Source: an uncultured Roseateles sp. | Lineage (GTDB): Bacteria > Pseudomonadota > Gammaproteobacteria > Burkholderiales > Burkholderiaceae_C | Assembly: GCF_945956965.1 (NCBI RefSeq) | Contig: NZ_CAMFJS010000004.1 | Coordinates: 62,001-126,000, forward strand | Direction: 5' to 3' | DNA: 64,000 nucleotides | Part shown: one piece after another, positions 27,760 to 38,451 of the stretch | Layout of the letters: each line of letters begins with the position of its first letter | How positions within the stretch are numbered: position 1 is the first letter of the stretch | Notes under the pieces: generated by a model | Database searches by the model: none | What the model was told of the DNA's origin: nothing | What the model saw: only the letters and a program-made list of their open reading frames with translations | Position numbers and translations under genes: made by a program

Positions 27760-29145
27760 ATGAAAATGCGCTCACCCATGACCCGGGTCGCGCTGGGCTT
27801 GGGGCTGGCCGCGCTGGCGCTGGTGTGGTTGATTCAGGGCTTGATGAGCCTGGCCGTCAACGGCGTCACCGACAACTATGTGCGCCGCTTCATGCGCGGC
27901 ACGGTCGACATTCTGGTGGCCGAGCTGGGGCCTTTGTCTGCCGAGCAGCGGCAGAGCCGGGTGCAGGTGCTGGACGACCAGTTTTCTTATCCGGTGACCA
28001 TCGTCTCCGGTTCCGAGCTGAACGCGGCCAATCGTGCCGCCCTGGCCCGTGGCGAGTTGGTGGTGCTGGGCTTCAATCGCCGCATTTACGCCGCCTTGCC
28101 CAATACCGGCGCGAGCAAGCCGACGGATGACTTTCAGGTGCTGCGCCTCGGGCCGCTGAATGTGGAGGCGCGGGCGAATGAGACCATCGTCAGCCTGCCG
28201 CGCGAGGTCTGGATGCAGTTGCTGGCGGGCCTGGGCTTGGCGCTGGCGGTGTTCGCGCTGGCGGCCTGGATTCTGCGGCCGATCTGGCGTGATATCCGGC
28301 GCCTGCAAATGGCGGCCGATGCGATGACCGAGGGCCGCTTCGAGCTGGCGATTGCCGAACCCGAAAGCCGCTTGTTCGCCCCGATAGCGGCGGGCGCGCG
28401 CGCCACGTTGGAGCGCCTGGCCGCGGCCCTGGCGACCCAGCGCGAGCTGACCGGCGCGATCTCGCATGAGCTGCGCACGCCGCTGGCGCGACTGCGCTTT
28501 GCCATCGATGCCTTGGTCGAAGAAGAAGACATGGGCAAGCGTGAGCTGGCCGTGCAAGCCTGCGAGCGCGATCTGGATGAACTCGACACCCTGATCGACG
28601 CCAGCCTCACCATCGCCCGCCTGGACATGGGCGCTTTGCAGCCCAGTTGCGAAACAGGTGATCTGCAAGCCCTGCTGAGCCATGAAGCCGCCAGCTTGGT
28701 GCCGCTGCTTGAAGGCAAGCAGCTCAGCACCCATCTGCGCCTGGACCGCCCGGTGCGCTTCGACGCCCGCTTGCTGCCCTATGCCTTGCGCAATGCGCTG
28801 CGCAATGCGGCGCGCCATGGCCGGGCGCGCATCGCCTTGTCGGCTTGGGTGGAGGACGGTCAGGTCTTTCTGGTGGTGGAAGACGATGGTGAGGGCGTGC
28901 CTGAAAACATGCGCGAGGCCGTGTTCGTGCCCTTCAAACGCCTGGACCGCGAGAAGGAGCGCGGCAGCCGCGGCTTCGGCCTGGGCCTGGCCATCGTGCG
29001 CCGGGTGGCCGAGGTGCATGGCGGCAAGGCCCGCATGGGCGCCTCACCGCTGCTGGGTGGCGCGCGTTTGCAAATGAGTTGGCCGCTGGCGCCGCCACCC
29101 CCCCCGCCCGAGCCCGAACCTTTGTTGGAGCCCGACGCGATCTGA
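27760..29145 (+). CDS. Sensor histidine kinase, RstB-like
   Basis: A 461-residue kinase with TM1 (about residues 8-27), a periplasmic domain of about 115 residues, TM2 (about 150-172), HAMP, HisKA with phospho-His in GAISHELRTPLARLRF, and a HATPase with N box (LRNALRNAARHG), DDGEGVP and GFGLGLAIVRR. It ends in an unusual Pro/Glu-rich tail (PPPPPPEPEP). The periplasmic region and pairing with the upstream RstA-like regulator support an RstB-type sensor of envelope or ion stress. ATGs at 27760, 27766 and 27778 are all in frame; the first is used. Confidence 0.85.
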   Translation: MKMRSPMTRVALGLGLAALALVWLIQGLMSLAVNGVTDNYVRRFMRGTVDILVAELGPLSAEQRQSRVQVLDDQFSYPVTIVSGSELNAANRAALARGELVVLGFNRRIYAALPNTGASKPTDDFQVLRLGPLNVEARANETIVSLPREVWMQLLAGLGLALAVFALAAWILRPIWRDIRRLQMAADAMTEGRFELAIAEPESRLFAPIAAGARATLERLAAALATQRELTGAISHELRTPLARLRFAIDALVEEEDMGKRELAVQACERDLDELDTLIDASLTIARLDMGALQPSCETGDLQALLSHEAASLVPLLEGKQLSTHLRLDRPVRFDARLLPYALRNALRNAARHGRARIALSAWVEDGQVFLVVEDDGEGVPENMREAVFVPFKRLDREKERGSRGFGLGLAIVRRVAEVHGGKARMGASPLLGGARLQMSWPLAPPPPPPEPEPLLEPDAI

Positions 29146-29179
29146 GTCTGTGTGAACGTCCCTTGTGAGGAGACTGATC

Positions 29180-29848
29180 ATGATGCGACGACGCCATGCC
29201 CTTCTTGGCTTGAGCAGCCTGCCGATGGCGGCATGGGCACAGCCAGCGCCTCAGGCACCTGAATTGCTGTGGTTCATCTTTCTTGAGCGCGGCCGGCCCA
29301 CGCCGGACGACAAGGCCGCTGTGGCCGCCATGCAGCGCGGCCATATCGACAACTTCAAGCGCTTGTTCGGCCAGGGCCTGCTCTTGGCCGCCGGCCCGTT
29401 GCGCGACCCGAGCGGCCTCAAGCGCGGCATCGTGCTCGTCCGCGCGGCCAGCCGCGAACAGCTGCAAAGCTACTTCGAGCCGGACGACTATGTGCGCGAG
29501 GGCTATATGACCGTCAACGCCACGCCCTGTGGTGCCCGGCGCGGCTTGAACACCGAGGGGATTGACCCGAACGGCATTGAGGAGTCGCGCATTGTGCTGC
29601 TGGGGCGCAGCAGCCAGGCTGCCGCGTCGTCCATCGCGCTGGCTGACAAGCTGGAAGCCTTGCTCAAGGCTGAGCTGATCGGCGCCTGGTACCGCCTGAG
29701 TGAAGGCCCCATCGCTGAGATCTTGTTTGCCCGCAGCGGCAATAGTGCCGCCGTGCAAGCCGCGCTGGTCGAAGATCCCGGCGTGGCGGACGGCTCGGTC
29801 AGCCTGGCCATGTGGCCTCAGTGGCTGGGCAAGGGGGTGTTGCGCTGA
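29180..29848 (+). CDS. Exported YciI-like protein
   Basis: A 222-residue protein with an N-terminal signal (MMRRRHALLGLSSLPMAAWAQ) that contains an arginine cluster. The first half of the mature chain resembles the YCII fold: DDKAAVAAMQRGHIDNFKRLF, AAGPLRDPSGLKRGIVLV, FEPDDYVREGYM. A second, more diverged copy of about 80 residues seems to follow (ALADKLEALLKAELIGAWY, AEILFARSG). YCII proteins are ferredoxin-like folds with a presumed His-Asp pair; function is generally unknown, and export is uncommon. The RBS GAGGAG lies 9 nt upstream of ATG 29180. Confidence 0.7.
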   Translation: MMRRRHALLGLSSLPMAAWAQPAPQAPELLWFIFLERGRPTPDDKAAVAAMQRGHIDNFKRLFGQGLLLAAGPLRDPSGLKRGIVLVRAASREQLQSYFEPDDYVREGYMTVNATPCGARRGLNTEGIDPNGIEESRIVLLGRSSQAAASSIALADKLEALLKAELIGAWYRLSEGPIAEILFARSGNSAAVQAALVEDPGVADGSVSLAMWPQWLGKGVLR

Positions 29849-29866
29849 GACCGCCCCTCAGTTGAG

Positions 29867-29912
29867 GACTGACCGGCTCACTTGCTTTGTCAGCTCGATC
29901 GATCGGTCAGTC
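29867..29912. terminator. Inverted repeat between convergent genes
   Basis: GACTGACCG (29867-29875) and CGGTCAGTC (29904-29912) are perfect 9-bp inverted copies separated by 28 nt, between the YciI-like gene and purB, which converge here. There is no T tract. Confidence 0.35.
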
Positions 29913-29922
29913 ACTCAGATCG

Positions 29923-31419
<1,497 letters not shown>

Positions 31420-31454
31420 CTAGCACGGGCTGATCTGATTTGTTCCGCGCGCGC

Positions 31455-31769
31455 CTAGCCCACCAGCACCTCATTGATCTGCAGCACCGGGCTCAGATCG
31501 GTGTAGTTGGGGATGTCGGCCATGATGGCTTTGGCGTGCGGAGCGAAGGCGGCCTGAAAGCTCTCCACCGAGCTGCACAGCATGTGGCACATGGTGATGA
31601 AGCTCGGCGGCGCACCCGGCGCGCTGCCGGCCAGGCCTTTGTCCACCGTGTAGCTCAGGCAGGCCTCGCCCATCAGGCGTTTGACCATGGGCATATGGCT
31701 GTTGAGGTAGTAGTGGTGATCAAAACGCGCCTCGGCGGCGTAGGGGTACATCACGCTGACCTTGATCAT
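31455..31769 (-). CDS. EthD family protein
   Basis: A 104-residue dimeric alpha+beta-barrel-type protein. FDHHYYLNSHMPMVKRLMG is the EthD signature, and MIKVSVMYPY forms the first strand. EthD was first seen beside a cytochrome P450 for ether degradation; most members have no known reaction. ATG 31769 has GGAG about 9 nt upstream and begins the first strand, so an in-frame extension to 31853 was rejected. It is divergent from the MacA-like operon. Confidence 0.8.
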   Translation of the reverse strand: MIKVSVMYPYAAEARFDHHYYLNSHMPMVKRLMGEACLSYTVDKGLAGSAPGAPPSFITMCHMLCSSVESFQAAFAPHAKAIMADIPNYTDLSPVLQINEVLVG

Positions 31770-31926
31770 GGCGGGGCTCCTTGGCTTGGCAGCCCTGAAG
31801 CAGGAAGGCAGGGCGGCAGCCTCATGCTGGCGCAGCAAGGCTTGGGCAGGCAAGCCCTAGTCTGCAGTGCGGGTGGTTGTCGGTAATTCCGGGCTGCCGC
31901 GCCCGCTGGCGCCGCCCACGCCTGCT

Positions 31927-31940
31927 TTGATCAATATCAA
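31927..31940 (+). promoter_or_regulatory. FNR/Anr-type binding site upstream of the exporter operon
   Basis: TTGAT-CAAT-ATCAA is an exact match to the TTGAT-N4-ATCAA consensus of FNR, Anr and Dnr regulators. It ends 66 nt before the adaptor gene start and lies in a locally AT-rich patch. With a site centred at -41.5, transcription would start near 31975. The EthD-like gene starts 158 nt away on the other side. Confidence 0.65.
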
Positions 31941-32006
31941 TCGCCCGCCTCGTTACGAGCCGCACACTTGTCTGCTGGGGTCTGAGGAGAAGGGGAGCGA
32001 GCGCTC

Positions 32007-33290
32007 ATGGTCGAAGAGGACATCAAGAAGGCAGGGACGGCATCCACGCGCTTGGCATGGCTGGCGGCGCATTGGAAAACCGCTTTGCCGGCGCTGCTGC
32101 TCGTGCTCCTTCTGGCCGTGTTTTTGCTGCGCCAGCTGCAGGGCCCTCAAGTCAAAACTCTGTCGCTGCAGCCGCGGGACTTTGTGCAGACCGTGGTGGC
32201 CAGCGCACGGGTGCAGACGCAGCACCGGGTGGATCTGGGCAGCCAAGTCACGGGCACGATCTTGAGCGTGGCGGTCACTGAGGGGGATGACGTCAAGGCC
32301 GGGCAAGTGCTGGCCGAGCTGGATGCGCGCGAGGCTCGCGCGGTGGCCAAGGCGGCTGCCCTGGCGGTTGCGCAAGCCGAACTCAAGCTGCGGCAGCTCA
32401 AGGAAGTGCAAGCACCCGTGGCCTTGCAGGCCGACAAACAAGCCGCCGCCAATCTGGCCCAGGCCAAGGCGCAGTTCACGCGCCAGCACGATTTGTTCAA
32501 GCAGGGCTTCATTGGCCAGGCCGCCCTGGACGAAGCGCAGCGCGCCCTGGATGTGGCCCAGGCCCAGGCCAGCAGTGCGCGGACCCAGTTGGCGGCTCAC
32601 GCGCCCAATGGCAGTGAACTGCAACTCGCCCTGACCACTCTGGCCGAGGCGCAGGCCAATGCCGAGGCCGCGCAGGCACGCTTGAACTACACCCAGATCA
32701 AGGCGCCGGTGGCGGGCCAGGTGATTGACCGCAATGTCGAGCCCGGCCAGGTGGTGCAGGCGGGCAAGGCCTTGTTCGTGTTGTCGCCACAAGGCATTAC
32801 CGAGTTGATCGCCCAGATCGACGAAAAGAATATGGGCTTGCTGCGCCAGGGCCTGCCCGCTTTGGCTTCCGCCGACGCCTATGCCCAGCAGCGTTTCAAG
32901 GCGCAGGTGAGTTTGATCAGCCCTGGTGTGGATGCTCAGCGCGGTTCCGTCGAATTGCGCCTGCGCGTCGCCGAGCCGCCGGACTATCTGCGCCAGGACA
33001 TGACGGTGTCGGTCGAGATCGAGGTGGCGCGGCGGCCCCAGGCTCTGGTTCTGCCCCTTGATGCCTTGCATGAGAGCGCCTCTGCGGCACCCTGGGTCTG
33101 GGTCCTGGACGATGCGGGGCAAGAACTGCGGCGAACGGAACTCAAGCTGGGTCTTCGCTCGGGTGGCTGGGTGGAGGTTTTGCAAGGCTTGCAGGCGGGC
33201 CAGCAGGTCTTGACCGAGGCGTCCCCTGGGCTGCGTGCCGGTCAGCGCGTGCGCGCGGTGGCTGCCGGCGCTTCAAGCCCTGGGGGCTGA
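32007..33290 (+). CDS. HlyD/MacA-type periplasmic adaptor subunit
   Basis: A 427-residue adaptor. It has an N-terminal membrane anchor (residues about 29-46), a lipoyl-like half (TGTILSVAVTEGDDVKAGQVLAELD), a long alpha-hairpin rich in Ala/Gln (about 105-210), the second lipoyl half (LNYTQIKAPVAGQVIDRNVEPGQVV) and a beta-barrel/membrane-proximal part. It would link the inner-membrane ABC transporter encoded next to an outer-membrane channel for export of a drug, lipid or peptide. RBS GGAGAAGGGGAG precedes ATG 32007. Permease and ATPase genes follow with 3-nt spacing and an 8-nt overlap. Confidence 0.88.
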   Translation: MVEEDIKKAGTASTRLAWLAAHWKTALPALLLVLLLAVFLLRQLQGPQVKTLSLQPRDFVQTVVASARVQTQHRVDLGSQVTGTILSVAVTEGDDVKAGQVLAELDAREARAVAKAAALAVAQAELKLRQLKEVQAPVALQADKQAAANLAQAKAQFTRQHDLFKQGFIGQAALDEAQRALDVAQAQASSARTQLAAHAPNGSELQLALTTLAEAQANAEAAQARLNYTQIKAPVAGQVIDRNVEPGQVVQAGKALFVLSPQGITELIAQIDEKNMGLLRQGLPALASADAYAQQRFKAQVSLISPGVDAQRGSVELRLRVAEPPDYLRQDMTVSVEIEVARRPQALVLPLDALHESASAAPWVWVLDDAGQELRRTELKLGLRSGGWVEVLQGLQAGQQVLTEASPGLRAGQRVRAVAAGASSPGG

Positions 33291-33293
33291 GTC

Positions 33294-34538
33294 GTGGCAC
33301 TGGCGCGCTGGCAGCCTTTTGAGTGGATCGTCGCGTCGCGCTTTTTGCGTGAAGGGCGGATGCAGACCCTGTTCATCATTGCCGGCGTGGCCATTGGCGT
33401 GGCGGTGATCGTGTTCATGTCCGCCTTGCTGGAGGGCCTGCAGGGCAATTTCGTGCGGCGGGTTTTGACGGCCTCGCCCCATATTCAGCTGCTGCCACCC
33501 AAAGAGACGGTGCGGGTTTTGCATCCCACGGACACCGCGCCGGATGCCGCACTGCATGCTGACCGCCTGCAAGCGCCCTTGCAGCGGCTCAAGTCCATCG
33601 ACCAATGGCAGGCGGTGCTGGCCCAGTTGCGCGCCATGCCCGATGTGCGAGATGCCTCGCCCATCGTCAGCGGCTCCACCCTGATTCTGCGCGGCAGCAC
33701 CAGCCGATCGCTGAGCGTGCAAGGCGTGGAAAATGAGAGTTATGAGCGCATCGTCAATCTCTCCGAAAAAATCGTGCAAGGCCGTTCGCGCCTGGGCGCC
33801 ACCGATGTGCTGATCGGCACCGAGCTGGCCGCCGACCTGGGCGTGAGCGTGGGTGACAAGCTCAATATCAGCGCCGCCACCGGCGCCAGCAATACCTTTC
33901 AGATCGCGGGCATTCTGGACCTGGGCAATAAGGGGGCCAATCAGCGCGCCGGCTATCTGGCCCTGCACAGCGCGCAAAGCTTGCTGGGCTATCCGGGCGG
34001 CGTCACCAGCATCGAGGTGACGGTGCGCGATGTCTACGCCGCCGAGCGCATTGCCCAGCGCATCACCGCGCGCACCGGCGTGCAGGCCGATAGCTGGATC
34101 AAGACCAATGCGCAGTTCTTCAGCGCGGTGCAGTCGCAGCAAACGGCCAACACGGCCATCCGATTCTTTGTCGGCCTCTCAGTGGCTTTTGGCATTGCCA
34201 GTGTCTTGGTGGTGTCGGTGGTGCAGCGCTCCAAGGAGATCGGCATCCTGCGTGCCATGGGCATCTCGCGGGCTCAGATCATGCGGGTGTTCTTGATTCA
34301 AGGTGGGGTGCTGGGCCTGGGTGGCGCGGCCCTGGGTTCTTTGATTGGCGCCGTGGCCTTGCAGCTGTGGCTGCACTATGTTCGCAATGCTGATGGCACG
34401 CCCATGTTTGTGGTGAGCTTGACGCCGAGCTTGATCCTCAGTGCCCTGGGCCTGGCCAGCTTGACCGGCTTGCTGGCCGCGCTTGCCCCGGCCTTGCGGG
34501 CAGCAAGACTTGACCCCGTGGTGGCCATCCGTGGATAA
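33294..34538 (+). CDS. ABC transporter permease, MacB/FtsX family
   Basis: A 414-residue permease. It has one N-terminal membrane helix (about residues 21-45), a large periplasmic MacB-type core domain (about 50-275), and three C-terminal helices (about 285-400). [26 protein letters not shown] is the conserved cytoplasmic coupling segment of FtsX-fold permeases. The start is GTG 33294, four bases after the adaptor stop. Unlike classical MacB, the ATPase is encoded separately just downstream. It resembles LolCE/MacB exporters that move substrates out of the inner membrane's outer leaflet or the periplasm. Confidence 0.87.
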   Translation: MALARWQPFEWIVASRFLREGRMQTLFIIAGVAIGVAVIVFMSALLEGLQGNFVRRVLTASPHIQLLPPKETVRVLHPTDTAPDAALHADRLQAPLQRLKSIDQWQAVLAQLRAMPDVRDASPIVSGSTLILRGSTSRSLSVQGVENESYERIVNLSEKIVQGRSRLGATDVLIGTELAADLGVSVGDKLNISAATGASNTFQIAGILDLGNKGANQRAGYLALHSAQSLLGYPGGVTSIEVTVRDVYAAERIAQRITARTGVQADSWIKTNAQFFSAVQSQQTANTAIRFFVGLSVAFGIASVLVVSVVQRSKEIGILRAMGISRAQIMRVFLIQGGVLGLGGAALGSLIGAVALQLWLHYVRNADGTPMFVVSLTPSLILSALGLASLTGLLAALAPALRAARLDPVVAIRG

Positions 34539-35253
34539 ATATTCGCCCCTGCCCTTGGTGAGCGCGCCGTTTGAGCAGCAGCCGGTGGTGCAACTGCGCC
34601 AAGTGCGCAAGTCTTTCAATGTGGGCGAGCCCACCGAGGTGGAAGTCCTGCACGGCATTGACTTGAGTCTGTCGGCGGGCGAGTTCTGTGCCGTCATGGG
34701 CCCCTCGGGGTCGGGCAAGAGCACGCTGCTCAATATCGTGGGTTTGCTGGACCGGCCGACCCAGGGCCAGTTGAGCATTGCCGGCGAGGAAACCACCCGC
34801 CTGGATGATCAAGCGCTGACGCGTTTGCGCGGCCGCAGCATCGGCTTTGTGTTTCAGTACCACCATCTGATCGGCGCCTTCTCGGCCATGGAGAACGTGA
34901 TGCTGCCCATGCTGGGCCTGGCAGGGTTTCCGAACGCGGCCATGCAGGCGCGCGCCGAGGCCTTGATCAACAGCGTGGGACTGAGCCGCTGGAAGGACAG
35001 CCCGGCCGGGCGCCTCTCCGGTGGTCAGCAGCAACGCGTGGCCGTGGCCCGCGCCTTGGCCATGCAGCCGGCCCTGCTCTTGGCGGATGAGCCCACCGGT
35101 AATCTCGACACCAAGAGTGCCGACGCGGTGTTCGACTTGCTGCGCGAGGTCAATCGCGTGCACGGCACGGCGGTGCTCTTTGTCACCCATAACCCCGACC
35201 TGGCCTTGCGTTGCGACAAGACGATTCAGGTGGTGGACGGGCAGGTGGTTTAG
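34531..35253 (+). CDS. ABC transporter ATP-binding protein, LolD/MacB family
   Basis: A 240-residue ATPase with Walker A (GPSGSGKST), Q loop ([21 protein letters not shown]), signature motif ([15 protein letters not shown]), Walker B ([13 protein letters not shown]) and switch His (FVTHNPDLA). The N-terminal extension before [11 protein letters not shown] is short. GTG 34531 overlaps the permease stop by 8 nt, and a second GTG at 34558 is possible. It is the third gene of the adaptor-permease-ATPase operon, and the outer-membrane channel must be supplied from elsewhere. Confidence 0.9.
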   Translation: MDKYSPLPLVSAPFEQQPVVQLRQVRKSFNVGEPTEVEVLHGIDLSLSAGEFCAVMGPSGSGKSTLLNIVGLLDRPTQGQLSIAGEETTRLDDQALTRLRGRSIGFVFQYHHLIGAFSAMENVMLPMLGLAGFPNAAMQARAEALINSVGLSRWKDSPAGRLSGGQQQRVAVARALAMQPALLLADEPTGNLDTKSADAVFDLLREVNRVHGTAVLFVTHNPDLALRCDKTIQVVDGQVV

Positions 35254-35309
35254 GCTAGGCGCTTGCGGCGATGGCCGCGTGCACGGCGCAAGTCACGCGC
35301 AAAGGGGCA

Positions 35310-35873
35310 TCAGCGCTTGGCGCGCGCGGCCAGCCATTCTTCCCGCAGCAGGCCGAACATCTCGCCGTCCGCATGGCGGCCGCGCAGAAACAGCACGCCG
35401 CGCAACCGGCCTTCATAGCTGAAGCCAACTTTCTCGGCGACGCGGCGCGAGGCCAAGTTGGCGGGGTCCATGCCGCAGCTCAGGCGGTTGATCTCGAAGT
35501 TCTCGAACACATAGTCCACCAAGGCCTGCGCGGCGGCCGTGCCCCAGCCTTGGCCGCGCAGCGCGGGGTCATCAATCTTCCAGCCGATCTCACGGGCGCT
35601 GGAGTAACGGTGCGCCAGGAAATGCGAGACGCTGCCGATGACGGCGCCGCTGCTTGCGTCACAGACCATCAGGCGTTCCGCGGCCTCGCTGGAAAAGCCG
35701 TCTTCGGTGAAGCGCTTGCGCATGAATTGCGGGCTGCGCATCAGTGTGGACTCGAATTCACCGCGCCAGCTCGGGTCGCCGGCCATGCGGCACAGCAGTG
35801 GCAGGTCTTCTTCTCGCACATGGCGCAGGCTGACCTGCTTGGGTGGCTGGCTGGTTGTGTCGGCGGCTGGCAT
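35310..35873 (-). CDS. GNAT family N-acetyltransferase
   Basis: A 187-residue RimJ/RimL-type acetyltransferase. VSLRHVREEDLPLL is the first strand and helix, IDDPALRGQGWGTAAAQALVDY is the acetyl-CoA pyrophosphate loop, and PANLASRRVAEKVGFSYEGRLRG is the conserved C-terminal block. The acceptor, an amine on a protein or small molecule, is not predictable. It converges with the exporter ATPase gene. Confidence 0.85.
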   Translation of the reverse strand: MPAADTTSQPPKQVSLRHVREEDLPLLCRMAGDPSWRGEFESTLMRSPQFMRKRFTEDGFSSEAAERLMVCDASSGAVIGSVSHFLAHRYSSAREIGWKIDDPALRGQGWGTAAAQALVDYVFENFEINRLSCGMDPANLASRRVAEKVGFSYEGRLRGVLFLRGRHADGEMFGLLREEWLAARAKR

Positions 35874-36137
35874 GGGTTTGAACGCTCCTCAATGAGCCAG
35901 CTTATCAAAGCAGGGTGTGCTCGGCTTGTGCGGAGGGGGCGGTGGCGATCCGCCTTGTAGGCACTTTGGCCGCTGCAGGCTGACGCTGAGGGTGCGAAGC
36001 TGTTTTTTTAACAGGTAATTTCCACTGCGCGAGCAGCAATTCGTCTGCCCTACAACGCCCGCTTTGTATAGCCCAATCTGCAACAGTCGCGTGGCTAGAA
36101 TGCGCCCAATCGGGATGACGTGTCAGCAGTGCAATAT

Positions 36138-36767
36138 ATGAAGTTAATCGGATCACTCGCCAGCCCTTACGTGCGAAAAGTGCGCGTCGTCATGGCCGAG
36201 AAAAAGCTCGACTACCAGTTTGTGCTGGAAGATGTCTGGGCCAGTGATGCCATCTTGAAGATGAATCCTCTGGGCAAAGTACCCTGCCTGGTGATGGAAG
36301 GGCAAGACTCCATTACCGGAGCGGTATTCGACTCACGGGTGATCGTGGAATATGTGGACACGCTCTCGCCCGTGGGTAAGCTGATCCCTGAGCGCGGCCG
36401 TGAACGCACCGAGGTGCGCACCTGGGAGGCCCTGGCCGATGGCGTCATGGACGCCGCGGTGCTGGTGCGCCTGGAGCAAACCTGGTCCGGCCGCGAAGAA
36501 GCCCAGCGCAGCCAGGCCTGGATGGATCGCCAGATGAGCAAGGTGCAGGCCGGGCTGACGGCCATGAATCAAGGCCTGGGCGAGAAAGCCTGGTGCTCGG
36601 GCAATCATTTCTCGCTGGCCGATATCGCCGTGGGTTGCGCCCTGGGCTGGTTGGACTTCCGCTTCCCCGCGCTTGACTGGCGCAGCGATTGCCCCAATCT
36701 GGCGCGTCATTTCGACAAGCTCAGCGCCCGCCAAAGCTTCATCGACACCGCACCGCGCGTGGCCTGA
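36138..36767 (+). CDS. Glutathione S-transferase family protein
   Basis: A 209-residue thioredoxin-fold plus helical domain protein. The N-terminal block MKLIGSLASPYVRKVRVVMAEKKL places Ser at the usual catalytic position. NPLGKVPCLVM holds the cis-Pro, and the C-terminal helix has FSLADIAVGCALGWLDFRFP, an N-capping box. It would conjugate or reduce substrates with glutathione in the cytoplasm. ATG 36138 starts the first strand; an in-frame GTG at 36120 is an alternative. Confidence 0.88.
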   Translation: MKLIGSLASPYVRKVRVVMAEKKLDYQFVLEDVWASDAILKMNPLGKVPCLVMEGQDSITGAVFDSRVIVEYVDTLSPVGKLIPERGRERTEVRTWEALADGVMDAAVLVRLEQTWSGREEAQRSQAWMDRQMSKVQAGLTAMNQGLGEKAWCSGNHFSLADIAVGCALGWLDFRFPALDWRSDCPNLARHFDKLSARQSFIDTAPRVA

Positions 36768-36798
36768 GGCCAGGCGCCGCAAGCGCAGGTCTCAAGCC

Positions 36799-37503
36799 TC
36801 AAGCCGCGCTAAGTGCCAGCCGCGGCGTGCGATGCAGGCGGCGGTAAATGGCGTAGAGCTCTTGCTCGATGGCCTCCACCCCGCATTGCCATAGCCGCGC
36901 GATCTCATCGGTCAGCAGGCCGAGGCAGACCAGACTCAACAACTGACCCTCGTGGCCGCCTGAACCCGTGGCCAGCCCGCTCGCTTGGGCCAATGCGGGT
37001 GCTTGGCTGGCACTGGCCCAGGAGCTGCGGCGCAAGCCCAGGGCTTGCAGGCACTCACGCGCAATGCGGGGTGACATGCTGGCCCGGCCCGCCCACAAGG
37101 CATGCAGGCCTTGGGTCAAGGTCGGCGCCTGGGGACTGTGGAGTGGCTGGGCTGTTGCCACTTCGGGCAGTGCAGGACTGGCCGGGTTGACGTCCAGGCA
37201 GTAGGCGCTGGCGCCTTCCCGCAAGGTTTGGAACAAGAGCAAATCATCGGCCGTGGGCGTGAGCAAGAGCAAACGCGGGCGCTGCGGCCAGCTTTGCATT
37301 TGGCGGGCCAGGCGGCTGGCGTGACCGTCCATCAGGCGCAGGTCGCAGGCCACCACATCGGGCGCCAAGGCCTGAATCTCCTGCTCTGCGCTGCGCATCT
37401 GCTCGCTCATGCCGCACAAGCGCCAAGCCGGCAGCTGGCTCAGCTGAGCTTGGGCCTTGCGCAAAGAGGGTTGGCAGCGGCGAAGCAGGAAAAGTGATGG
37501 CAT
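36799..37503 (-). CDS. Degenerate NarL/LuxR-type response regulator
   Basis: A 234-residue protein with a receiver-like half followed by a LuxR-like helix-turn-helix. VVACDLRLMDGHASRL has an Asp at the phospho-acceptor place, and LLLLTPTADD the switch strand. The first strand (MPSLFLLRR) lacks the conserved acidic pair. The C-terminal segment LLSLVCLGLLTDEIARLWQCG followed by YAIYRRLH keeps the LuxR HTH spacing. It is probably a DNA-binding regulator that does not depend on normal phosphorylation; no kinase gene is adjacent. The start ATG 37503 (MPSLFLLRR) is preferred; one upstream at 37524 is possible. Confidence 0.65.
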   Translation of the reverse strand: MPSLFLLRRCQPSLRKAQAQLSQLPAWRLCGMSEQMRSAEQEIQALAPDVVACDLRLMDGHASRLARQMQSWPQRPRLLLLTPTADDLLLFQTLREGASAYCLDVNPASPALPEVATAQPLHSPQAPTLTQGLHALWAGRASMSPRIARECLQALGLRRSSWASASQAPALAQASGLATGSGGHEGQLLSLVCLGLLTDEIARLWQCGVEAIEQELYAIYRRLHRTPRLALSAA

Positions 37504-37676
37504 TCGGCAGGGGGAGAAAGACAATGGCGATTTTGCGGTTTTGAAGGCCGCCGCCTATCCCTTGACCCGATGGCACAGCCCCCTTGAACGTGGGACTTGA
37601 AGCGCGCTGTGTCGCCCATTTCTCAATCCATCGTCCGACAAGCGCCCGCGCTGCGCGATTCGCCCTGATTCAAGCC

Positions 37677-38315
37677 ATGAGCCTGCCCATTCTCTACACC
37701 TTCCGCCGCTGCCCTTATGCCATGCGTGCCAGGCTAGCTTTGCGTTATGCCGGGGCTGAGTTGGAAATGCGCGAGGTGGCTTTGCGCGCCAAGCCGGCCG
37801 AATTGCTGGCGGCGTCCAGCAAGGGCACGGTGCCGGTCTTGGTCTTGCCGGGCGGCGTGGTGCTGGCGCAAAGCCTGGACATCATGTTGTGGGCCTTGGA
37901 TCAGGCCGATCCGGACGCTTGGCTGCACGCCGCGCCTTGGGTCGCCCAAGCCGAGTGGATCCAGCGCAATGACATCGAATTCAAGCCCTTGCTGGACCGC
38001 TACAAATACCCGCAACGCTTTCCCGAGGCCAGTGCCGAACACTATCGCGAGGCCGCCTTGGACTTGATGCTGCGGCCATTGGAGAAGGTGCTGACCGGCA
38101 AAGCCTGGCTCTTCGGCGCCCAGCCCAGCGTGGCCGATATGGCGCTGCTGCCTTTCATCCGCCAGTTCGCGGCCGTGGATGCGGCCTGGTTTGAGGCCGC
38201 GCCGCTGCCCGCGCTGCAAGCCTGGCTGAGCGCTTTTGTGGCGAGCGACTTGTTTCAGGCCGTGATGCGTGATCGGTCCGCGCCCTGGGTGGCGCCTGCC
38301 GCCGCCGCGGGCTAG
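37677..38315 (+). CDS. Glutathione S-transferase/glutaredoxin-like protein
   Basis: A 212-residue protein. The N-terminal thioredoxin-like domain has TFRRCPYAMRARLALRYAG, with Cys in the catalytic position as in omega-class and GrxB-like enzymes, and GTVPVLVLPGG with the cis-Pro. The C-terminal helical domain has LFGAQPSVADMALLPFIRQFA. Cys chemistry points to glutathione-dependent thiol reduction rather than conjugation. ATG 37677 begins MSLPILYTF; upstream in-frame codons are not conserved-looking. Confidence 0.86.
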   Translation: MSLPILYTFRRCPYAMRARLALRYAGAELEMREVALRAKPAELLAASSKGTVPVLVLPGGVVLAQSLDIMLWALDQADPDAWLHAAPWVAQAEWIQRNDIEFKPLLDRYKYPQRFPEASAEHYREAALDLMLRPLEKVLTGKAWLFGAQPSVADMALLPFIRQFAAVDAAWFEAAPLPALQAWLSAFVASDLFQAVMRDRSAPWVAPAAAAG

Positions 38316-38451
38316 CGCACACAGCGGCGCAAAGCGCTGCGCAGGCGTCGCGCCGGGACCTGGTGCAAACCCCAGCCATGTCTTCTGGCTGAGCCGTGGC
38401 GATCCTGCACAATCAGCCCGCATCAAACTATTCGGACTAGGTCGGGGCGAT

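Noticed and set aside
31770-31853. N-terminal extension of the EthD-like protein
   Set aside because: The extra 28 residues are not EthD-like, and ATG 31769 has a good RBS at normal distance.
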